A stretch of DNA of 64,000 nucleotides from positions 4,133 through 68,132 of the forward strand of contig NW_025940924.1 in NCBI RefSeq assembly GCF_000764305.2. Reading direction: 5' to 3'. Below, piece after piece: positions 42,930 to 53,628 of this stretch. Position numbers and translations under genes: made by a program. Source of the DNA: Hyalella azteca. Taxonomy: Eukaryota > Arthropoda > Malacostraca > Amphipoda > Hyalellidae. The notes beneath the pieces were generated by a model, which was not told the origin of the DNA, did no database searches, and saw only the letters and a program-made list of their open reading frames with translations. Within the stretch, counting starts at the first letter, position 1; each line of letters starts with the position of its first letter.

Positions 42930-43482
42930 AACATTCATACGAGGGCTAATGTTCATACGAAGTCAAATGTTAATACGAGGGCTAATGTTCATACAAGGAT
43001 AAATGTTCATACGAGGGCAAATTTTCATACGAGGGCTAATGTTCATACCAAATCAAATGTTCATACGAAGTCAAATGTTCATATGAGGACAAATGTTCGT
43101 ACGGAACAAATGTTCATACGAAGTCAAATGTTCTAAAGAAGTCAAATTTTCATACGAGGACAAATGTTCACATGAGGGCAAAAATTAATCCGAGGGCAAA
43201 CGTTCATTTCAAGTCAAGTGTTTATACGAAGTCAAATGTTCATACGAGGACAAATGTTTGTACGAAGTCGAGGGTAAATACGACGAGGCAAATACGAGGG
43301 TAAATAATCATACGAAGGCAAATAATCATACGAGGGTAAATAATCATACGAAGGCAAATAATCATACGAGGGTAAATAATAATACGAAGGCAAATAATCA
43401 TACGAGGGCAAATATTCATCGGAGGCCAAAAATTCATTCAGACGGAATGAATATGGAAGCAAATATTCATACGAGGGCGAAT
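42930..43482. repeat. 18-bp degenerate minisatellite, about 30 copies
   Basis: Units of GTTCATACGAGGGCAAAT in two subtypes: GTTCAT...TCAAAT in the first 320 bases and AATCATACGA(A/G)GG in the last 200. Occasional indels shift the phase. The six-codon unit yields open frames of VHTRAN type on the plus strand, which I consider repeat-derived. Confidence 0.93.
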
Positions 43483-44790
43483 AATATTGGGAAAAAAATC
43501 CCCATGCAGCGATGACCAAAGAAGTACAATAATTTCTCTTTGTATCCCGGAGAATAGCCTAAAAATTTTTAAACTATTTCCTCCTATTGACAGACTCAAG
43601 CTTCAAATTTGAACGGCTCAATGGGAGAAAGCGCTTGGGAAATTAGGGTCAAATCTCATATAATTTCATAATTTAAATCTCATTAAAATCTATTAAGATT
43701 GTTCAAATTTGAGAATTATTTCTTTAAGAGCTTTTGTCTTCAAGTATTTCCTGGTAGCCGCTTTTGGAACTGATGGTGACCTTTAACACGCTATATAAAT
43801 TAGTTTTCCATCATCAACATCCCGCACTGCCATGACTTGAGATAAATGGAGAATATTGATCAATTTTTTCCACCCAAGTTGTATAATTCGAATTATAGAA
43901 ATGCTGCATTCATATGGGAATTTTTCACTATGAAACGCTAATGAGAAAATTTGGGAAGCTATACAAAGAGTTGCATGGCAGTCTCTCGATTCAACTTATT
44001 CAACTTCAATTTAACTTATGTTCACAAACTGCCGAGCTGATCTGAGGCGAGTGGTGCTGTAGCTCGCCGAAAATTTGTTTCTGGTTAAGTTTGCGTTTCT
44101 TACTGAATTGAAACCTTTTTTTAATTTCAGATTCAGTCATTACGAAAAAATTATTTTGAATATGGTTATAGAGCAATTCTAAGATATTGCATGATAAGGA
44201 TAAGGATTTGTATAGAAACCTTTTCCGAAGAAACTAGGCTTAATTTGAAAATTCTTCTGAAATATCAGTTTTCAATGTGTCGATCTTACGAAAAAATCAA
44301 TATAATCTAAAAATAATGCGACCTAAAGAAAGTTATAATCGTGTGCGCTGGAGGCAAAAGGAACCGTATTTTGAAGGCATTGAAGTAACAAGATGGTTTA
44401 TTAAAAAAATAATAAGGGAGGATAATCCAAAGGGAATGTTTCAATATGAAAAAATTCAGAATATTTTATAACGAAAGCTAAAAATATAATGAAAAAAAAT
44501 CGGTTTGCACTAGAATAAATCTTCAATTAGAATTTTTGAAGCGCAGTAGCAATCACAATAGCATTAACGGCGGGTAGCTCAACCTGGATTCATCTAATCC
44601 TGGGCATTGTATACTTAAACGTGCAAGCAAATACCGTAGACTTCATGATAAGTAGCTCAAAATAGTACAATATTATTAATTATCGTGACTTATAGATGCT
44701 GTAGTCAGGTCGCGAGATGATGTTATAATCTCCCATGCCCTTGGAATTTCTCGTAATATCAGACATCTTTCGACATCAGCGAAAATAATC
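43483..44790. other. 1.3 kb without recognised genes
   Basis: AT-rich; short frames such as 44277-44471 (plus) cannot be supported. Confidence 0.45.
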
Positions 44791-44939
44791 AGGGGCCATA
44801 CTTTCAAAACTAGCTAAGTGAACGTAAGTACTTACGCTCTATTTTCTTGTCTATGATTGGTGGATTTTGCTTGAAAGGCCGTCAATGATTGGCTGATGAA
44901 CTTACGATCTCTTAACTTTCTTTGAAAGTATAGGCCCAG
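44791..44939 (+). mobile_element. MITE-A copy 7 (full length)
   Basis: Left end TCAGGGGCCATACTTTC, perfect CGTAAGTACTTACG palindrome, right end GTATAGGCCCAG. It is about 33 kb from the other copies, showing genuine dispersal. Confidence 0.93.
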
Positions 44940-46643
44940 ATCGCCAAGTCATAACTTAAAATAATTGTCAAATAGCACAAGATAGTTAGAATTTTCTTTC
45001 AATAATTCACAGTTTCCTGTTTAGGCATATGATCTACTTTCCTGTTTAGGAATATGATCTTCCCATCTACTCGGAATATGAGGTACCAAGACCAGAAAAA
45101 TCATATGAATATAAAGTAAGATCAACTATTTGTTTTTAAGACATAAAACCATAATATCCTATTAAATTAAACAGATTTACGTTACTTAACTTCAATACTG
45201 CTAGGCGGCAGAAGTGAGGTAGAATTACTGCACCAGAAATTTACCGGACGAACAAATAAAAACAAGTTTTAACCCAGAGCAGATTGAATTCTACCGCGAT
45301 TTTCAATCTTTCTGGTAAATACTCCTTGCAAATAACAAATGATAAATGATAGTGTATTTCCAGATGAAAATGTAAATGCACAAAGGCCCCAGCAAGAGTC
45401 GGAGAGATCAATCAAAGAGCCAGCGTCTTGAAGACGCTGCAGCTCCGGCCGGTCAGCATGTCCAGAAATGACCTGACGCTGTGCCCTTGTCTAAGTTCAA
45501 TACCGAGCTGTTTGTAGCATTGCCGGGCACCAGCACGGCTGTTTGTCCTCTTCTAAACCCATCAAAATCATCACTGGAATGGTAGGCAAATGACTGGACG
45601 AATCCCTAGGAGCTCTTTGGTCGGCCTCTTGAGACGTATTGCCTCTTGCGAGGTCCTCTTGAGCCAGAGCCCAGGTCTTATTCGCTTCAATTCTCGGCAG
45701 TAAACAAAATACGATCGGACTATCGGACTATTCTGTAAGGGACTGAAAATCAGAAGTGTTTCACTGCGGTCCTTATTGCTAGAAATTACGTTTTGTTTCA
45801 CCTGTGATTAGGATTTTTTGATCCTTTCAGTATCGATAAAAATTTTATTGCCTTCGTACGAACTTATGCGTGGCCATCAAGGGTCGTCTTTCAGCTGCTT
45901 TCAAGATGCTGATGAAGAATCGGATATTCGCCATGTCAAGATATTGGGTATAGATCCACAAGACAACGCTATTGCTACCAGATTAGTTCTACAAGAAGCA
46001 TAACGCGATGTGAATGGCTCAAGAAAATTCACTGTGAGGATGCTTGTCCAAATTGGCAAGTCGATTGAACTGCCGACCCTTCGGCATCGTCCATTGTTGT
46101 TCGTGTTTGCTGGCTGCTGACGCTCATCCAATTATCTTCAGATTCCACCAATCAAATTTTCTATGAGAAGCTTTTAAGAAGCGGGGGATGTGAAGACTGT
46201 GCTAGCAAAATAGTTATGGCTGATAAAAAATACTATAAGTAAACGTAGTATTGAGCTTGTAGCCTGAGTCTGTAAACTTTCAAATCACGATCTCAGTACA
46301 ATCGAAAACAATACTCGCTGTTAGTTAGATTGATTGATTACTAGCTTAAGTAAACAAAATTTGTAAATATAAGGTCAAATCTTCGCTAACATACGAATAG
46401 GTTTAATATATTTCAACATAATCGTAGATCTAAAATTTTCGTGTGTACACATTCCTCTTATTGAAAACTAATTTTAATTTACAATCATATTACACTATAA
46501 AATAATAATTTAATTTATTTATTTCTAATCTGCTGTACAATCATATGGTGTAGGAGAGCTTTGCCATGAACAAAGTCAGAAGTTAAAATATTTCAGTATT
46601 AAACAATATGTGTCCCTTCAGAAAGTTATATCATTAAAAGCCC
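44940..46643. other. Unassigned; possible pseudogene-like patch at 45810-46200
   Basis: A 25-bp duplication (TTTCCTGTTTAGG(C/A)ATATGATCT) occupies 45013-45062. At 45818-46003 a plus-strand frame encodes DEESDIRHVKILGIDPQDNA followed by IATRLVLQEA and a stop; readable pieces continue in other frames to about 46200. No family recognised. AGCGTCTTGAAGACGCT at 45421-45437 is a perfect 17-nt inverted repeat. Confidence 0.3.
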
Positions 46644-47303
46644 ACTTGGAAATGCTTTTCGTGCATTTGCGTTTACTAATAATACGTACATTCAAAGAAA
46701 CTAATGAGACTTTTTCCAAATAAAGGTGCACTTATACCTTTATGTGTGTTATCTTGAACTAGTTTGGCCAGAAAAAGGAGACGTATCAGTGCTACACACA
46801 GCAAGCATGTCAATATTTGGATAATATTCCCCATCCATTTTTCAGACTGTACAATACTGGTCTGAGAAGTACAGTTGCCTCATAAAGGCTTTCCAATGTC
46901 GCTGTTGCTTCGAGACGCGCGGCGCGGGACATGGCTCTGCAATAGCCTTGTGCAGCTCATATTAATTTGCCAACACTTGGAAATGCTTTTCGTGCATTTG
47001 CGTTTACTAATAATACGTCCATTCAAAGAAACTAATGAGACTTTTTCCAAATAAAGGTGCACTTATACCTTTATGTGTGTTATCTTGAACTAGTTTGGCC
47101 AGAAAAAGGAGACGTATCAGTGCTACACACAGCAAGCATGTCAATATTTGGATAATATTCCCCATCCATTTTTCAGACTGTACAATACTGGTCTGAGAAG
47201 TACAGTTGCCTCATAAAGGCTTTCCAATGTCGCTGTTGCTTCGAGACGCGCGGCGCGGGACATGGCTCTGCAATAGCCTTGTGCAGCTCATATTAATTTG
47301 CCA
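46644..47303. repeat. 331-bp tandem duplication, nearly identical
   Basis: Copy 1 starts at 46644 (ACTTGGAAATGCTTTTCGTG) and copy 2 at 46975; both end ATTAATTTGCCA. Only one substitution was noticed (ACGTACATT versus ACGTCCATT). The copies contain GACGCGCGGCGCGGGAC, a GC-rich patch, but no gene. Confidence 0.95.
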
Positions 47304-48151
47304 TATAGGCATTATTGATTAAGTGAACCACAATGGCGACTGCAAATGGAATCTTACGAAGCCGATACCGTCTCGGAGACGAGGGGAGAGTGGCTGCTCG
47401 AAGAAATGGAGGCGCAAGAAGGGAACGAGCTTGATGAAGATGGATGGACTCGAGTGCATGGAGTACGGGGGATTGGGTGGAGAGTCGGAGTATATGGGCA
47501 GGCAGAGATATAAAACTTATATTCAGTGAGAGTGAGTTGAAAATGGATAAACTGCACGATGGAAATGGAAATGGGTGCAACGTAATTAATTGTTAGTGCG
47601 AAAGATATTGCTACAGGGCGTCCATTAAGTGGAATTAAAGTAAACTTGTGAAAAGATGGCAATATGCAGCTGCTTTTGTTGTTTATTAAGAACCAAATCA
47701 ACAAAAATGTACTTGAGACGAAAAAAATATTGTGGCATTAAAAATCAATTTTATACGAAGGATAAAATGTCAAGTAAATGGGTAGAAAATGAGAAAAAAT
47801 TATGATTCGGAAGCTTCTACAGAAAAGATAGATAAGCAAGAGAGTAGAAGAAAATGAATAAACGATTTAAAATTTACGGGAAGCTTAATACATATATTAA
47901 GTGCGGTACTTTTGGGTGAAACATTAAGCAAGGAATGGAGAATAAGAAAGATAAATAATCACCAATGAGGTAAATACGAAATAGTGACTTGATGGAAGAA
48001 TATGAAGAGAATTGTGGCAGAGGAAAACGAAGAAACGCAAGCAAGGCGAGCGAAAAATGTAAACGGTCATTTATGGACTTGTGAAATCTAGAAAAATAAA
48101 ATTTAAAAATTGTGGAATCAAGTGAATCCTGATTATTTGTGAGAAGAATTA
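47304..48151. other. Spacer; purine-rich patch at 47390-47530
   Basis: The patch gives minus-strand frames of Ser/Pro/Leu-rich low complexity. No supported gene. Confidence 0.4.
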
Positions 48152-48402
48152 AGTGGAGGCTAGTGAGGCGGCACTAGTGGCGAAGAAAATGGAGGCTAGT
48201 GAGGCGGCACTAGTGACGATAAAGTGGAGGCTAGTGAGGCGGCACTAGTGACGAAGAAAGTGGAGGCTAGTGAGGCAGCATTAATGACGAAGAAAGTGTA
48301 GGCTAGTGAGGCGGCGCTAGTGACGAAGAAAGTGGAGGCTAGTGAGGCGGAACTAGTGACGAAGAAAGTGTAGGCTAGTGAGGCGTGCTAGTGACGAAGA
48401 AA
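48152..48402. repeat. 36-bp minisatellite, 7 copies
   Basis: Unit GTGGAGGCTAGTGAGGCGGC then ACTAGTGACGAAGAAA, each with a few changes. The array is followed by a GC-richer 170-bp stretch (48403-48575) with an open plus-strand frame of unclear meaning. Confidence 0.95.
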
Positions 48403-49152
48403 GGAGCTGCACTAGAGGAGACGCTGAGGGTCGCTGGAGGCTGCGAGGGGAGCAGCATCCCTCAAGAGTGTGGCCCCCTTTGTTCAGGAGCTCCGGCGCT
48501 GATTAAAGACGGAATGCTAATGATGGTCGCCAGCCCTCGTAGCTTAAACTTCGCCGCTCCAAAATCAGGAATTTGATTAAATGTCGCCAAACGAATAGAG
48601 AGAAAGTGTATGGAAGCTATGTAGAAAAAATGCAATTGCCGAGTTTTAGTTAAATTTTTAAGTTGATAAAAACAGGCAATGTTTTGATAAGAAAAAAATA
48701 TGAAGTTAATATTGGTTAAGTAAATTGACGGTAATTTTAACGATGAAAAGGTAACAAAGTCGCCATGCAACCAGCCACTGTTTTATGATATATGCATCAA
48801 AATACTAGGAATAAAATAAATATGTAATATTATTAGTTTATGTCCAGCAGGCTTAAACTTTAAAATACACAGCAGTTTACGAGAGGTCTAGGCATGATCT
48901 TGAAACCAATTAGTAGAGCATAGGATGAATAATTATTATAATTTAAAGAGAAATTTTCATTCAAACATGCAGAGCCGTCTCGTACACTCAAACAAATGAA
49001 CGAGTCTGTCAAATAACAACTCACTTTCTGCCCAATTTTGGGCAATCATGACGCATTTTGGCCAGGAGACAGATCGTATCAGGGCTACACGATGAAAATA
49101 TATGTATCTCTATGAGGACAATTTGGCCCATAAACTTTTCTGAGAGTATATC
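48403..49152. other. Spacer, nothing firm
   Basis: Sequence at 49052-49110 (GGCCAGGAGACAG...GTATCAGGGCTACAC) resembles 46768-46800 within the 331-bp duplication, suggesting an older shared repeat. Confidence 0.35.
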
Positions 49153-49314
49153 AGGATGCAGGAAGACAGAGAAAGAAGCAAGGAAGGAGAGAACCTGACG
49201 AGGGTAAGCGCGGGCTCGTCTTACTATTCATTCAGAATGAAGGAAAACAGAGAAAGAAGCAAGGAAGGAGAGAGCCTACCGAGGGTAAGCGTGGGCTCGT
49301 CTTTCTATTCATTA
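49153..49314. repeat. 81-bp tandem duplication
   Basis: Two copies share ACAGAGAAAGAAGCAAGGAA then GGAGAG, GAGGGTAAGCG and GGGCTCGTCTT, with several changes. Confidence 0.9.
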
Positions 49315-49499
49315 GAGGAAAGTCTCGGGAGCTTTGAAACTCTCGTTTTCCCCTCGTCTTCCTCGTCGTCTTGTTCTGGCCGTCCCCTTCTTGCAAGAGC
49401 TTCCACTGAAGCCTAATCAGGCCGCTTCTATCGATCCAAACTCTCCGGCTGCCCTCCAAAAAAAAAACAGACTCCATTTTGTTGAGCCCAAGATGGATG

Positions 49500-49790
49500 C
49501 TTTACCCTCTTCGCAGAGTTGGATTATGCTTAACCTCTTCGTTAAGTTTAATTATTTACTCCCTCTTCGTACAAGTGGTGTATGTTTATTATCTTCGCAA
49601 AGTTCAATTATGCATACTATTTCCGTAGAGTTAAGATTTCATTTTCCCCTTCCTAGAGTTGAATTTCATTTACCCTCTTCCTATACAGTAGTTGGATTAC
49701 ATTGACATTCTTCCTAGAGTTGAATTATATTTACCCTCTTCCTAGAGTTGGATAATATTTACAATTTCGTAGCGTTGGATCATATTTTTA
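49500..49790. repeat. About 32-bp degenerate minisatellite, about 9 copies
   Basis: Loose units around CCTCTTCCTAGAGTTGGATTA plus TATTTAC. The same motif reappears at 50062-50150 after an intervening 238-bp repeat, so both belong to one disrupted array. Confidence 0.85.
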
Positions 49791-49825
49791 AGCAATATAA
49801 TTTTAATCAATCTTTCCAATTAGAA

Positions 49826-50064
49826 CTCATACGATTAACACATTTTTCTTAATTTGGTACTCAAAAATGAATGAATACGTGTGAATCGTGAGAATTCGTG
49901 GTAAACGAGTAGAAAATGTACAAATTTCACAAATAATTTGAACGGAACATGAAACCAGATTTCGCACTTTCAAATGCAAGAATCGTAAATCCGATATAAA
50001 GTTTTCAGTAATTGTTGTTGTAAAATTAACATTGGCAGAACTGCCCAAGGTGTTCTGCCAGGTA
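49826..50064 (+). repeat. 238-bp repeat, copy 1
   Basis: It begins CTCATACGATTAAC and ends GGTGTTCTGCCAGGT, and is repeated at 50389-50627 at roughly 90% identity by eye. The end forms a GGCAGAAC/GTTCTGCC stem. It interrupts the ~32-bp array. Confidence 0.9.
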
Positions 50065-50388
50065 AACCCTCTTTCTAGAGTTGGATTATCTTAACCCTTT
50101 TCTTAGAGTTCACTAGTTAACCCCCTTCTCCATTCCGTAGTGTCGGATTATATTTTTAAACAACTTAAATATACATATCAGGCCATCAAAAAAGATTATG
50201 TTGGTCATCATAGAAATCAATCGTCAGCGTTAAAATTCTCGTTCCATTATACGGAATATATAGCATATATGCTATAAATGCTTTCGAGAAGAAATGAAAA
50301 TGAATGAAGTTGAATGCTTGACTAAGTTGTATAAATATTCATTTTAAAATTAAGGGAACTCAACTGTAATGCAGCAAATATTTTTTAA

Positions 50389-50627
50389 TCTCATACGATT
50401 AACGCAATTTTTTAATTTGGCACTCAAAAATGAATGTAAAACTATATTAATCGTGATAATTCGTGCCGAACGACTAGAAAATGTATGAATTTCACAAATA
50501 ATTTCAATGGTGCATAATACCAGATTTCGCACTTCAAATGCAAGAATCGTAAATCCGATATAAAGTTTTCAGTAATTGTTGTTGTAAAATTAACATTGGC
50601 AGAACTGCCCAAGGTGTTCTGCCAGGT
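50389..50627 (+). repeat. 238-bp repeat, copy 2
   Basis: Direct repeat of 49826-50064, 563 bp downstream, with the same terminal stem. Between the copies lie the rest of the ~32-bp array and anonymous sequence. Confidence 0.9.
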
Positions 50628-51566
50628 TCAGATTTGCGTCCTCGTTTGTTCTCAAAGTTCGAAAATGAATCTTGGCTCAGCCAAAATACGATCGCAAAGT
50701 CAAGATTGTTTACCTCGACGAGTGCGACATAAATGAGTTCAGTTCGCTCGTAAGATCGTCGAACCCTGAACGATTCGAACATATTGGCCTTGTGCATGAG
50801 GATTATATATAGTGAGTTAAAATGTACTGCGGTGAAATTAAATTTTTAAATCTATATAGATAGTTTTCTATTTAACTCAAAAGTTTGGCAATCATTGCGA
50901 GGCTATTTCGAGTGCGAATGGCAATTCGTAGTCGGATGAATTACTTCTGTTTTAAAACACTTTTTCATCTCTTGTTTTAAAAACTTATATAATCAAAATT
51001 CTGAAGCCAATATGTAATAGATAAAAAAATACACGCCAAAGACAATAAATAAACATGATTTTGCGGAAATTTATTCCACCTTAAATTACAATAATTTAAT
51101 TTCGAAATTTTGAAACCGTTTCTTTTTGAGTTACTATAATTTAATTTCCAAACCGTTACTTTTTGTACAACGATATTGTCATTGGATGATATTGCTGCGC
51201 CACGACAATTTATGTGTACGGCTTTTTGGACGAACTAGAGAGCGTCGTATCGTTGAAGTTTACCGCAGTCTGGGCCGTGGTCATTTCCAGGAGTCTCTTA
51301 TGCATACAAATGACCGTGTGCAATATTATTAATGATGGCTGCCTGCAGCTCTATTCTGCTCACAGCCTATGCCTCAATAGCCACCTATATCTCTTAAAGC
51401 TTGTCTAACAATTTATAGCTCATATTTTCATGGCGTTAGTTCGTTTTTTTGAGAACTTTTTTGATTGAGTCTTTTATGAATCTTCAAGGTATTTCGTCCG
51501 AGTGCTTCGTCTGAATTTTTTCCATTCCTCGTATACATTATACTTTTTGCAGCTTTTTTCTACTAG
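50628..51566. other. Spacer, nothing recognised
   Basis: Short frames such as 51126-51332 and 50534-50797 are unsupported. Confidence 0.4.
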
Positions 51567-51717
51567 TTCGCGCATTTTCTCATTCATGGGAAAGAGGCGC
51601 TATTGTGCTCGCCATGTCCGTCCGTCCGTCCGCCCGTCCGTCCGTCTGTCTGTTCGTCCGTGACTTCACGATTTCGTCTCTCTGCCACTCACTGCAGTGA
51701 GTACTGATCTAATTTTT
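51567..51717 (-). mobile_element. MITE-B copy (minus orientation)
   Basis: Reverse complement of the family: CGCGCATTTTCTCATTCATG, then GCTATTGTGCTCGCCATGTC, then a (CCGT) run, ending CACTCACTGCAGTGAGTACT. The CCGT run has expanded. Confidence 0.9.
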
Positions 51718-51959
51718 CATTAATTACGTCCATGAGCTCTTTAAAATATGTATAATGAGCGTATATAGGTTTGTTATGTTCCATGCAAGTTCGGAAGTAT
51801 CATAATAAATGCTATCTCAATTTTATCTAAGCAAGCAATCTATTTGCGTAATTTTCTTCTGCTTTATACAACTAAAATCTTTAAATTCTAAATATTTCAC
51901 AGTTACCTATATAAAAGCCAATTCACGATTTCGAGTGAACGTCACTTTCAATATTTCGT

Positions 51960-52640
51960 AAATCTTCTATTCACTTCAACCTTAATTTTTGTCATCACTC
52001 TTCACTCATCATCACTTTTCACCAGGCTTCATTCATCCAAATCTCAACACCTTCATTCCTAAAATACTATTTTTTCACATTTATTACCCTCGAAACCATT
52101 GCACCTATCACTACTAATTTATATCCACTCTTTACCACTCATTCTTCATCAACTCATCACCATCCATCATAATATCAGTTTCTTCTCCTCTCCAGAACTC
52201 CCAATTCATCATCATCTAAAAGCCCATGCATGTTTCAATTCATCGCTGTTCCTCACTATACTACCTTTTAATCACCAACAAACAGCTTCTGTTCATCTCT
52301 TCAGCACTCACCCTTCATCACTTCTTAACTATTAACGGTCATCACATCTTTTCCACTCACTATCCATTCCTTTGTCGCCATTCCACTTCCACTATTACTC
52401 ACACAATCTCCCAATTTATCAACTTCTTCACATCTTTCATCACTCATTGTTCATCCTTCTGAAACTAATTTTTCCCTCAGTTCTCCATAATATTTTACCT
52501 CTCACTGCTCACGAACCCCCACCCCTCCCTTCTTCTCAATCACTTCTCAGCCACTCTTTCCTCACTCCTTCCACCACTTCTCCTCCCCAATTTTCCATCC
52601 CCCCTCATCATCCCGCGGTTCATCCCCCGTGACTTTCCCC
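51960..52640. repeat. Strongly pyrimidine-rich 680-bp tract
   Basis: The plus strand is rich in C and T, with CATCACT-, TTCATC- and CACTTCC-like words recurring without fixed period. It looks like an old, decayed simple-sequence array. Overlapping plus-strand frames in it have low-complexity Ser/His/Leu/Pro content. Confidence 0.7.
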
Positions 52641-52697
52641 CGCGCAGCAAACTTGTAAGTTGAAGCCTCAGAAGCTCGGCTGCTGCGCTACCCTATT

Positions 52698-52770
52698 GTA
52701 AATCATCGACGGAACATCCGCGACCAGTCGCTGGTAAATCATCGATGAAACATCCGCGGCTAGCCGCTGG
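52698..52770. repeat. 36-bp duplication
   Basis: GTAAATCATCGACGGAACAT and GTAAATCATCGATGAAACAT, each followed by CCGCG and a GCTGG ending. Confidence 0.85.
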
Positions 52771-53247
52771 AGAATAAGAGGCCACAAATTACCAGTAAAC
52801 GGAATAGATTAATAATCATTTAAATACTCCTAGTGAATTTTCTTCTTGTTTACTTTTTTTAGTCGGCCACTGAGAATTATTATTTGTTCGAGTCGCAAGT
52901 GTTATTTTAAATTTAAAGTAAATGTTGGTTATCAATAATATTTATCATGACTAAATAATATTTATATATTTATATGCCCTCCACTGAGTATTTTAGCAAC
53001 CAATAGACCCAGCGGTAATCTCGGCCACTTTATTAACTTGAATTCGTGTTAAATAGACGATATTAGTTATTCTAGAATCAATCATAAAGGAAATCTCCGG
53101 TGGCTGATAAATTATTCTTTATAAAAAATTAATTTCTGAATACGTGACATAAAAAAATTTATTTACAATAAATTAATTAAACACATTATTTAATTAATGT
53201 TAAACGTAACCTAAACAAATTAGTGAATACATAACCTAATTTCTAAA
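52771..53247. other. AT-rich spacer, nothing recognised
   Basis: No supported feature. Confidence 0.45.
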
Positions 53248-53442
53248 CAGAGGCCGATCATCGGTGATGACTCAGAGGCCGATCATCAGTGGTGACTCAG
53301 AGGCCGATCATCGGTGGTGACTTACAGGCCGATCATCAGTGGTGACTCAGAGGCCGATCATCGGTGGTGACTCAGAGGCCGATCATCGATGGTGACTCAG
53401 AGGCCGGTCATCGATGGTGACTCAGAGGCCGATCATTAGTGA
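53248..53442. repeat. 25-bp minisatellite, about 8 copies
   Basis: Unit CAGAGGCCGATCATCGGTGG TGACT. GGCCGATCATCGG within the unit is partly self-complementary (CCGATCATCGG). Confidence 0.95.
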
Positions 53443-53454
53443 TTTTTTTTTGTA

Positions 53455-53628
53455 ATTTAGCGACAATTTCACTTTTTCCTTTTAAATTTTTATCCGTACT
53501 TTATTTTATATCTTTACTTCAGCTTCACTTTCAATGGCAATCGGTCAATATTTTTTTCACTTTAGCGACAATTACTCTTAATTTTTTTTTCAACGTTATT
53601 CTACATTTTTACTTCAGCTTCACTTTTT
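53455..53628. repeat. Imperfect T-rich duplication of about 115 bp
   Basis: TTTAGCGACAATT and TTTACTTCAGCTTCACTTT each occur twice in the same order. Confidence 0.7.

Noticed and set aside
42870..43515. Repetitive proteins of VHTRAN and YDYLPS type
   Set aside because: Both strands give open frames from the same 18-bp array, and indels break the phase midway.
46644..47303. LTRs of a solo or nested retrovirus-like element
   Set aside because: The 331-bp copies are directly adjacent with no internal region, primer-binding site or TG...CA ends.
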